Source of the DNA: Chitinophagaceae bacterium
Lineage (GTDB): Bacteria > Bacteroidota > Bacteroidia > Chitinophagales > Chitinophagaceae
Direction of reading: 5' to 3'
NCBI GenBank assembly: GCA_016720825.1
Contig: JADKJV010000013.1
Location: 1-64,000 of the forward strand
Length of the DNA: 64,000 bases
Under the pieces are notes generated by a model. The model was not told the DNA's origin. It did no database searches and saw nothing but the letters and a program-made list of their open reading frames with translations. Positions 25,745 through 32,921 of this stretch are shown here, piece after piece. A program made the translations under genes and the position numbers. Each line of letters starts with the position of its first letter. Position 1 is the first letter of the stretch.

Positions 25745-26427
25745 CCTCTTAAACCTCCCCCCCACATCCTAAACAAATTACTATGCGTCTGCAGCAACAA
25801 ATTAGCCTCCTGGCTGTGCGGGTTTTGCTGGCATAACATGGCGTGGACCTGGTTGAGATCAAAGAGGATTTGTCTTTTTTCGGGAGAAGCTACATTGCTT
25901 TGTATCCAGGTAACGACTGCTTTTCTTTCTCCTGATTTTACTTCATTCACACAATGCAGGTACTGGCAGGGATACAATACGGCGTCACCTTTGGCGGGTT
26001 TGAATGCAATGGCGCCGGAGGCAGTTTGTAAAACGAGTTCACCGCCTTCATAGGTTGCGGGATCGCTGAGGAAAATGGTCATGGCTAAATCGGTGCGCAT
26101 GGGCGGATTGCCCATGATTGGACTGTCTACATGCCAGCCATAATATTGTCCGGGTCCGTATTTACTGATAATAGGTGAATAGACTTCTTTGGGCAGTGCT
26201 GCGATATTGAAGATGGGACTAGTGGCCAGTGCATTACTTACAATGGACTGGATTTCCAGCAGGCCTGCTGTTCCCTGCTCTGCCTGTACATTGTTTTTTA
26301 TATCGCGGGCGGCCATGGAGGCAGTGGCTTTACCGTCCTGGTATTGCAATTCCGGTAAAAGCTGGTCAATACGATTCAACTCCGCTTCCTGTAACAGGGC
26401 GGGAATCTGAATAAAATATTTACTCAT
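25705..26427 (-). CDS. Fe(II)/2-oxoglutarate dioxygenase, PKHD-type hydroxylase (PiuC/YbiX-like)
   Basis: A 240-residue oxygenase of the prolyl-4-hydroxylase alpha-like fold. The iron ligands are visible as WHVD (residues about 97-100) and the distal His of YLHCV near residue 158, with GERKAVVTW giving the 2OG-binding Arg. Family context is iron-responsive loci, but none is seen here. The last 11 to 13 residues (LKLEVGSWRLNP) are read from the arm of a palindromic repeat, so the native end was shorter or was overwritten. It starts nine bases after the Rossmann protein and ends the minus-strand cluster. Confidence 0.85.
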   Translation of the reverse strand: MSKYFIQIPALLQEAELNRIDQLLPELQYQDGKATASMAARDIKNNVQAEQGTAGLLEIQSIVSNALATSPIFNIAALPKEVYSPIISKYGPGQYYGWHVDSPIMGNPPMRTDLAMTIFLSDPATYEGGELVLQTASGAIAFKPAKGDAVLYPCQYLHCVNEVKSGERKAVVTWIQSNVASPEKRQILFDLNQVHAMLCQQNPHSQEANLLLQTHSNLFRMWGGGLRGLKLEVGSWRLNP

Positions 26428-26436
26428 GCGGGAAAA

Positions 26437-27063
26437 TTAAATAATACCCAAAACGCTGTGCTGAGGATCTTTTACGAAAGCAGCAACAGATTGCGCATCA
26501 ATGCCTGTTCCGCCAATTACCCTTAACCGGGCTTTGGGATAGAACATGGATTTTTTCAGCACCAGCGGAACTGCGTTGGCCGATGGCGTCTGTATGTGAA
26601 TGGTATTATTAGCAGCATCAATCTGAACAGGTGCATGAACCACCAGTTTGGATGCACGGTATTCTTTGTTACCTGCACGGATGGTAAATCCGCGGGAATG
26701 ACGCCTTATTTCAACAGGTGATGAATCAGATTTTACATCAGTTACCACAGTTTCATAATCTTCGGAGCTGATCGGGCGTTTACTGGCTTTTGCATGCTTA
26801 GAAGAATAAACAGCAACCGTGGGTGCTTCGGAATTGTAAAATGCTTTATCTGCTGATGTTGCAGAGGGTTCAATTACTACAAATGAAACTCCTTTCTTTT
26901 TTAATTCATTGGCCAAAAACAGAGAAGCTTCTCCGGCACCCCAGATCAGTACACTGGTTTCTACCTGATTGTCAGCATTACTCTGTGCGTTCAAAATTTG
27001 GGGAGCAGCCATTCCTGCGGGGACTAATACCGCAAGGTTTGAAATGAATTTTCTTCTTTGCAT
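26437..27063 (-). CDS. Exported Rossmann-fold protein, FAD/NAD(P)-binding-like
   Basis: A 208-residue protein with a probable Tat signal (MQRRKFISNLAVLVPAGMAA, cleavage near LNAQS). It then has one dinucleotide-binding-like unit: VLIWGAGEASLFLANELKKK and SFVVIEPSA, with GxGxxS rather than GxGxxG. The rest keeps beta strands of a pyridine-nucleotide-disulphide oxidoreductase-like domain (SRGFTIRAGNKEYRASKLVVHAP) but is far too short for an FAD oxidoreductase. It may be a degenerate, secreted non-catalytic relative. The neighbouring genes are also predicted oxygenase and surface-protein genes. Confidence 0.65.
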   Translation of the reverse strand: MQRRKFISNLAVLVPAGMAAPQILNAQSNADNQVETSVLIWGAGEASLFLANELKKKGVSFVVIEPSATSADKAFYNSEAPTVAVYSSKHAKASKRPISSEDYETVVTDVKSDSSPVEIRRHSRGFTIRAGNKEYRASKLVVHAPVQIDAANNTIHIQTPSANAVPLVLKKSMFYPKARLRVIGGTGIDAQSVAAFVKDPQHSVLGII

Positions 27064-27135
27064 CTGATCAGCTTTTAGTTTAAGGTTGTTGGTTTTGGTT
27101 GGGGAGGCTTAATCCCGGAACTAATATAATAAATC

Positions 27136-28192
27136 TTATTGCTTTATCAATTTAAATGTTGAGCCGTCGTCTGTTTTCAGGAAATAGATACCTTTTGATA
27201 ATTTTCCCATATTGAGCTTATAAACGGGCCCGTTGATCTGGATTTGCTGAATAAGGTGACCACGGATATCAAGCAACTGAGCAGTTGTATTCCTGAAACT
27301 TCCCATTTGCTGAATGGTAACCTCATCTTTACCGGATTGGGAAAATCGTAATACTCAGCCTGATTTTAAACTCAAGGCAACAACGGCGCTGTAAATAATC
27401 GCCATTTCCTTTTCAATTCTCAACCGGTAATAATTCACTCCATTGTACAAAGTTGGGTCAATGATGGAATAAACGCTGGTTTAAGCTGTTGGGATAAGCC
27501 ATACCCAGATCTGTGGAAACTCATACCATCTTCGCTCCGCTCAAGTGTATAATGATTCACACCATCTTCTGCATCCATTATCCAGCTAAGGGTCGCTGTT
27601 TTATCGGCATTAATTTTTCCGGTAAAGCTAACGAGATGCAACAGGAAGGAGAAAATTGAGAGAACTGCAAATTGATGGAAGGGGAAATCAGGAGGGTTGG
27701 TGTTATTTGTAATTGACCAGTTTGGTCATTTATTGACTGCTGCCTGCGCAATTGTTCCTAGTCCAGCACCACAGGTTACAAACCTGCCATTGTCTCTCTT
27801 CTGAAGAAACACCAACAGTGCCAATCCACAATGCATTGTTCCATTGATTAAACCGGTTGGGATTTTGCTGAAAATTGTTTCCCACGGTACCCGGCCCACC
27901 AATACAATCCGGATCCCAAATGGCGGCTATTGTATTCCCACAATCAATAACGTCAACAGAATAAACATTCATATGAAGTGCTGCAATTAAAACGGGTGAA
28001 GCAACGGAACCCTGGTAGGCAATGATCTGATCACCGGAAGTTGGAAATGAAATAGGATTACCCCGTGCCAGTTATAGGTAACGGTACCCGGAACCTTCCG
28101 TTACCTGATGTTTGAGCCGGTGACTTAAAAGTCAAAAATAAAAGAAATAACGAAAGAAAGCCTTTCCCGAAGAAGGAGTTGAATTTTTTCAT
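27136..28192 (-). pseudogene. Frameshifted T9SS-secreted protein
   Basis: Read on the minus strand in pieces. The start at 28192 encodes a signal peptide (MKKFNSFFGKGFLSLFLLF, end near SPAQTSG). A second piece has ISFPTSGDQIIAYQGSVASP and VIDCGNTIAAIWDPDCIGGP, a domain common in large secreted Bacteroidota proteins. A third has LERSEDGMSFHR, as in fibronectin-like repeats before the sorting domain. The C-terminus is a clear type A sorting domain (FPNPVKDEVTIQQMG ... GIYFLKTDDGSTFKLIKQ) ending at 27136. At least three frame changes and an early stop are needed to join them, too many to be one error, though some could be. Confidence 0.75.
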
Positions 28193-28258
28193 GGTCATTG
28201 GTTTAAATAATCTCGCTCTAAAAATACATTTTATTCAGGAAATTTCACAACCCGCTTG

Positions 28259-29197
28259 TTAATTAAATGTATCTCCTGCTTGTAAACCAAAGTCCATCAG
28301 CCTGTAACCGGAGAAAAAACCTTCCTGTGTGTAGATGATATTTATTTTCAATATCTGTCCTGCCAATGCCTGTACCAACAAACCATTTTGCTTGTCGCAG
28401 GAGAGTATAGTGCCCGGTTCTTTTTCTTCACCGGGCTGACTTGTCCCTGCCAGTTCTGCTTCTGTAATTCCGATAAACCAGTTTTTGATTGCCGTACCCG
28501 CTGCTTTATTCCATGGATTGCAGGCATTGATTAGCCGTATAATCTGTGCCGCCTCCATGGTTTTCCATTGTATGGTGAGATCAGCGGATGTTGGCATATC
28601 CAGGTATTCAGCCAGCGATTCATCCTGCGGGGATGATGGAATCATTGTTCCGTAATTCAGGATTTTCAGCAGGTTCGCCCCGAGTTTTGCACCGAGATAA
28701 GCCAGCTTGTTCTGCAAAAGCCCGTAAGTGTCTTTTATGTCAATCGGCATTTTCTCCTGCATCACGATAGGACCGGTGTCAATCCCATTATCCATCACGT
28801 GGATGGTAACACCGGCTTCGGTATCGTTCTTCAGCAAATGCCAGAGTATGGGTTGTGGGCCCCGGCGCTGGGGTAATAATCCAAAATGGAAATTCAGGAA
28901 TCCTTTGGCGGGTAATGTCAGCAGGGCGGACGGGATTTTATAGGGAAACGTCATGACCAATCCGGTATTCACACCGTATTGTTCAATGGCAGTTGTGACC
29001 GTTTCCTGTAAATTTTTATTGTCAGCTTTTAACAGCGGAACCCCGCTGCCTTGCAGCAAACCGGTGAGTATATCTTCCATCTCCCTGTTCCTCGCAGGAA
29101 TAACTACTGCACCAACATTACCCAAAAAAAGGAATTCCCGGATGGCCGGAATGGCGATCGGGTTATTACAAAGTACAATAGCTTTTACGGGATTCAT
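28259..29197 (-). CDS. Formyltransferase family protein (methionyl-tRNA formyltransferase-like fold)
   Basis: About 312 residues. The formyltransferase core shows GFLNFHFGLLPQRRGPQP near residue 120, with the Asn and His of the active site, then GVTIHVMDNGIDTGPIV with the third catalytic Asp. The C-terminal part resembles the OB-like Fmt_C domain (NACNPWNKAAGTAI). True Fmt is likely elsewhere, so this one may formylate an amino sugar or amino acid. It starts one base after the stop of the periplasmic-binding-fold gene, so translation is coupled. The ATG at 29197 is chosen over 29239 because the latter would overlap 41 bases of that gene. Confidence 0.85.
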   Translation of the reverse strand: MNPVKAIVLCNNPIAIPAIREFLFLGNVGAVVIPARNREMEDILTGLLQGSGVPLLKADNKNLQETVTTAIEQYGVNTGLVMTFPYKIPSALLTLPAKGFLNFHFGLLPQRRGPQPILWHLLKNDTEAGVTIHVMDNGIDTGPIVMQEKMPIDIKDTYGLLQNKLAYLGAKLGANLLKILNYGTMIPSSPQDESLAEYLDMPTSADLTIQWKTMEAAQIIRLINACNPWNKAAGTAIKNWFIGITEAELAGTSQPGEEKEPGTILSCDKQNGLLVQALAGQILKINIIYTQEGFFSGYRLMDFGLQAGDTFN

Positions 29198-29198
29198 A

Positions 29199-30356
29199 TC
29201 AGATACAGAGATAAGTATTTCGCCAGCCTGTTGCTTCACCCGGTGAATTGGAAGGTTGTTTCATAACATCCAATGCAGCGAGTGTGTCGTTATTATCGGG
29301 TCCAATTTCCAGTTTATTATTTTCAATTACGCGGGCAAGTCTCGCAGGCGCATAACTAAAATGTGTTTCCGGATCAATTTTCAGCCAGCCTCTCGGACTG
29401 CTGAATGTATATTCTGTACAGGCTTTTACGAGTGCTGTTGCATTGCGGTTTCCTTCTTTATGTAATTTGGAAATATAGCCGGTAATGTGTCCGGCTTCCC
29501 AGCCCAGCAGTGAAAAATAATCAGGGGCTTTACTGTTATGCTGTTGCATGGATTCAGTAAACTGCTTATTGCTTTCATTTTCCAGTGAAGCATGCCAGGG
29601 GATATAACCCTGAACGGACAACGGATAAATATCCGTTTCCAGTGAAGCAAGCAGTGATTCCTCCAGCATCATCGGTGTAACATACAATTGCAGTCTGTCT
29701 TTGGCTGTCAGGTTCCTGATATGATTATAAAAAAGCTGGGCCTGGTCTGCGCAAAAAAGGCAACATAATTTTTTAAGACTGGCATCCTGATTCAGTAAAT
29801 CTTCCAGGGGCTGAATTGTAAAATTTTCATTCTTCAGATGAGTTACATGTGTATACACCGGCACTCCACCCTGGATCTGGTGTCCGTTCATCATGTGAAA
29901 AATCTGGCGGTAACCGGCATCATAATAAGATGCGGTATATGCAGCGCGTTTATCTTCATCCTGCACAGCCAGTCCGCTGGTTAATAATGCCTGGATACAA
30001 AAATTCAGTGAGTGGTTAATGGTTGTTGGTGCTTTTTGCCAGCTTTCAGGTGTATTAGCTCCCATATTCACCATCAGCAATATTTTACCGCTGGCGGTAA
30101 ATAAAGGGCGGAGCAATTCTTCAATGCGGATATCGCCGCATACAATAACGAGGTCAAGATTATCCTGTAACACCAGTTTTTCCGTGAGTCTGTAGATTTC
30201 ATCTTCATCAATGCCAAAACCGATATTGTCAAGCTTCACCGAAATATCTCCTGACACCCCTTGTAATTCCCAGGCATTCCTGATACCATTTAAAATATCA
30301 ATGCCGATTGAAGGGAAAAGGGTGGAGCGGGGTAATAAAATGCCTGTTTGTAACAT
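29199..30356 (-). CDS. Periplasmic-binding-fold protein without signal peptide (LivJ-like)
   Basis: A 385-residue type I periplasmic binding protein fold, as in branched-chain amino acid receptors: TGILLPRSTLFPSIGIDILN at the start, NLDLVIVCGDIRIEELLRP near residue 93, YTASYYDAGYRQ near residue 145, and the ending NNDTLAALDVMKQP. There is no signal peptide or lipobox at the N-terminus, which begins at once with the first beta strand, so it probably works in the cytoplasm. It is not next to ABC permease genes. It is coupled with the formyltransferase, which suggests a joint sensing, carrier or scaffold role. Confidence 0.72.
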   Translation of the reverse strand: MLQTGILLPRSTLFPSIGIDILNGIRNAWELQGVSGDISVKLDNIGFGIDEDEIYRLTEKLVLQDNLDLVIVCGDIRIEELLRPLFTASGKILLMVNMGANTPESWQKAPTTINHSLNFCIQALLTSGLAVQDEDKRAAYTASYYDAGYRQIFHMMNGHQIQGGVPVYTHVTHLKNENFTIQPLEDLLNQDASLKKLCCLFCADQAQLFYNHIRNLTAKDRLQLYVTPMMLEESLLASLETDIYPLSVQGYIPWHASLENESNKQFTESMQQHNSKAPDYFSLLGWEAGHITGYISKLHKEGNRNATALVKACTEYTFSSPRGWLKIDPETHFSYAPARLARVIENNKLEIGPDNNDTLAALDVMKQPSNSPGEATGWRNTYLCI

Positions 30357-30453
30357 CTTGTATTTTTAGCCGGCCGGGTTTACAGGGACCCGGCAAAAAT
30401 AATCCCTCTTCCGCGAATCGGGAAAGAGGGATTGAATAATATATTCTATACTA

Positions 30454-30999
30454 TTAGTTCCTGCTGGGGAAGATGCCTTCCACACAAAAAATAAAATTCA
30501 TACCAAGGTAAGGGGGCATAGTACTGAATGGCTGGTTGCTTCCAGCAAAACCTGTTGCCAGCGTAGAGGCACAGGGGGCCATACTCACCAGGTCACCGGC
30601 AGCGGCGGTAAAAATAGCACCGGTTGCAGCGAGTCTTTTATTTGTCGCATCATCAGTAAGACCTGCTGTATCATTATTTACCTGTACGTTAACCGTACCT
30701 GTGATTGCATGGTTGTGGAAAGGGAGATTCGTCAATATGAGTGTAGTTGTTCGAGTTCCTGCCATTTCTCCCAGATCTACGTTTGGCAGACCGGGTCCTG
30801 AGCCCGTACCCAAACCTATTCTTCCCCTGAAATCAGGTACGCCAAATGTGGTTTGTCCGTTTCCGCCATAGGTTGTACCAACCAGGGCAAAAACAGCTGT
30901 CCATTGTGCTATTGAAAGCAATTGCCCCTGGCAAAAAAGCCAGCCACGTGGAGCAAAATTTCCGGCGAACATCCGGATTTCGGCTAAAGTACCTTCCAT
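30454..30999 (-). CDS. Phage tail collar domain protein (microcystin-dependent protein type), copy 2
   Basis: A 181-residue protein. The N-terminal tail collar domain (AEIRMFAGNFAPRGWLFCQG, then LVGTTYGGNGQTTFGVPDFRGR) is followed by a middle insert LGEMAGTRTTTL...HNHAITGTV and a C-terminal PPYLGMNFIFCVEGIFPSRN end. The family occurs in many bacteria and forms trimeric, secreted or fibre-like structures; the 'microcystin-dependent' name is historical. It is about 70% alike, by eye, with copy 1 at 31025-31570. No phage structural genes are near, so it is a host accessory protein. Confidence 0.9.
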   Translation of the reverse strand: MEGTLAEIRMFAGNFAPRGWLFCQGQLLSIAQWTAVFALVGTTYGGNGQTTFGVPDFRGRIGLGTGSGPGLPNVDLGEMAGTRTTTLILTNLPFHNHAITGTVNVQVNNDTAGLTDDATNKRLAATGAIFTAAAGDLVSMAPCASTLATGFAGSNQPFSTMPPYLGMNFIFCVEGIFPSRN

Positions 31000-31024
31000 A
31001 TTCTGAGTCTTTTAATGTGAATAA

Positions 31025-31570
31025 TTAGTTCCGGCTCGGGAAAATCCCAAACTGGCAAATGATGTAGTTCATGCCGAGATAAGGAGGCATGATACTAAAC
31101 GGCTGGCTTCCGCCATTAACACCCACCGTAAGGTTGGATGCACAGGCCGCCATATTCACCAGGTCTCCGGCATTAGCCGTAAAAATGGCACCGGTAGCTG
31201 CCAGCCTTTTGTTGGTGGCATCATCTGATAAACCAGCTGTATCATTATTCACTTGTACATTAACAGTAACCGTTATTGCGTGATTGTGCGCGGGCATATT
31301 TGTGGTAAGCAGAGTCGTTGTGGGAGTTCCAGCCATTTCGCCAAGTGTAATATTCGGTAAGCCAGGACCCGTACCTGTACCTACTGGCACGCGGCCTCTT
31401 AAATCAGGTACGCCAAATGTGGTTTGACCGTTTCCGCCGTAAGTGGTTCCTACCAGAGAGAAAAAGGCGGTGTTTTGGGCGATGCTCATTGTTTGACCTG
31501 CACAAAAAAGCCAGGTACGTGGAGCGAAGTTTCCGGCGAACATGCGGATTTCAGCAATAGTTCCTTCCAT
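31025..31570 (-). CDS. Phage tail collar domain protein (microcystin-dependent protein type), copy 1
   Basis: A 181-residue paralogue of the next gene downstream, same length and domain order: AEIRMFAGNFAPRTWLFCAG, TTFGVPDLRGRVPVGTGTG, LGEMAGTPTTTL, HNHAITVTVNVQ, PPYLGMNYIICQFGIFPSRN. The conserved His residues of PAHNH and the two Cys residues are present in both copies. Twenty-five bases separate the two genes, so they share a transcript. A tandem of near-identical fibre proteins suggests assembly as a mixed trimer or successive segments; this is an inference. Confidence 0.9.
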   Translation of the reverse strand: MEGTIAEIRMFAGNFAPRTWLFCAGQTMSIAQNTAFFSLVGTTYGGNGQTTFGVPDLRGRVPVGTGTGPGLPNITLGEMAGTPTTTLLTTNMPAHNHAITVTVNVQVNNDTAGLSDDATNKRLAATGAIFTANAGDLVNMAACASNLTVGVNGGSQPFSIMPPYLGMNYIICQFGIFPSRN

Positions 31571-31647
31571 GTTGGTTTCAGTTTAATGGTTGATGTATGA
31601 GCAATAAATATAGTCAAATTCCTGAAATCCAGTAAGAAGCCCTGAAA

Positions 31648-32163
31648 TTATTCTCTTAACCATTGTTTCATTTTGGGATAAGCCGGCCAGCCTAATTCAG
31701 TTGCCTTATGAGGCTCCGCACTCATTCCATAATATTGAAGCATAGGCACTCCGAAAAACTGACCCTGGCTGAAATTCTCCACGATGTACTCCCCGCCACC
31801 CTGGTATCCCTGGCCATGAAATACAAATGAAGGATCAATCCCCAGATGCACACAGGCCGCATAACTCCAGGCGATAGCCGCCATTTCTTCCGCAGAACGG
31901 TCTTTCCTATCCGCAATACCAATACCCATCAGTGTTTTACGTTCATCAGGCAACAGAATCGCCAGATGACCGGCTTCGTGTAAAATATCCCCGGGGTATT
32001 TCAATTTCTCAGCGTCAATAATGATAGCCCCATTTTCAATCAGCAGCCCGGGTAAAAAACATTCTTCTTCAGGAAGAGGTTTATAGTCAACGGGTATTCC
32101 CAGTTCTTTCACAAAAGCAATGGCTTTGTCGGTAAAAGCTTTCGTATCCATTATATTCAACAT
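31648..32163 (-). CDS. Small protein with HEAGH metallopeptidase-like motif
   Basis: A 171-residue cytoplasmic-looking protein. ILHEAGHLAILLPDER near residue 65 has the HExxH zinc motif of metallopeptidases (gluzincin or ImmA-like group). Further on are AIAWSYAACVHLGID and FHGQGYQGGGEY. The third ligand is uncertain. No enzyme is known to me with this exact layout. The start overlaps the stop of the hydroxylase gene as TAATG, a strong sign of coupled translation and shared function. Confidence 0.7.
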   Translation of the reverse strand: MLNIMDTKAFTDKAIAFVKELGIPVDYKPLPEEECFLPGLLIENGAIIIDAEKLKYPGDILHEAGHLAILLPDERKTLMGIGIADRKDRSAEEMAAIAWSYAACVHLGIDPSFVFHGQGYQGGGEYIVENFSQGQFFGVPMLQYYGMSAEPHKATELGWPAYPKMKQWLRE

Positions 32164-32873
32164 TATTTTAATCCGGCTTCCAGCTGGTCGGCCAGCGCCC
32201 GGGAAGTTTCAGTATCCTGCCTGCGGAGTTCAGCAATTACCATCCTGGTTTGCTCGGCAGATTGTTTGCTCTTCATTCCATCATCTTCCATATCCTTTCG
32301 TACCGGGTGCTTCTGGCTGAATAATTCTTTTACCCAGTCGTTCACCATACAATCTATTACCAGGTGTATCCTGTCAACCGGACCCGGGTTAACCACCCGG
32401 TGAGGCAGGGAAAGATTCAGGTACCAGCATTCCCCTTCTTTCATCGGAATTTTTTCCTCTTCAATATAAAATTCAACAGCCGGATGGGTGATTACTGGTA
32501 TATGTAAACGGCATTCGCCTTCTTCAAAACTCATGTCAGTATCCCGGTGCTCTTTGATAACCGCGCCCACATCCAGTTTCATCAGCCGGACCATCGTCAG
32601 TTCACACTGGAAATAAGAAAGTATCTGTGGGATGTACGTGCATTGATCCATCAGGGGCGTGTCCCTGAAATCATTTTCCTGCAGGGCGGCCGCATGTACA
32701 GCGATGGGGTTATTGGCATCACCATGCATGGAACGCAGCGGCAAAACTGTCCATGAGCCCGAGTAATGTGCTGTATTATAATGTGAACGCCAGTCAAATT
32801 GCAGCAAACGATCAACATCCTGCCGGAGCAGTATGGGATCAAAAAATTTGTTTAACTGTATATACCTGATCAT
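32163..32873 (-). CDS. Aspartyl/asparaginyl beta-hydroxylase family protein
   Basis: A 236-residue Fe(II)/2OG enzyme of the Asp/Asn hydroxylase (AspH/LpxO) fold. Iron and cosubstrate residues lie in IKEHRDTD, RLHIPVITHPAVEFY near residue 142 and YLNLSLPHRVVNPG near residue 170. Such enzymes hydroxylate protein side chains or lipids; the nearby collar proteins are possible substrates, by position only. It starts the run of accessory genes and overlaps the HEAGH gene (TAATG). Confidence 0.88.
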   Translation of the reverse strand: MIRYIQLNKFFDPILLRQDVDRLLQFDWRSHYNTAHYSGSWTVLPLRSMHGDANNPIAVHAAALQENDFRDTPLMDQCTYIPQILSYFQCELTMVRLMKLDVGAVIKEHRDTDMSFEEGECRLHIPVITHPAVEFYIEEEKIPMKEGECWYLNLSLPHRVVNPGPVDRIHLVIDCMVNDWVKELFSQKHPVRKDMEDDGMKSKQSAEQTRMVIAELRRQDTETSRALADQLEAGLK

Positions 32874-32921
32874 AACGGTTACCCGTAAAGATAAACAAGA
32901 CCTGACTTCTGCATCATGTGT

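Noticed and set aside
30454..31570. Prophage, on the basis of tail collar proteins
   Set aside because: No capsid, portal, terminase, lysis or integrase genes are near. This collar subtype is common as a host gene.
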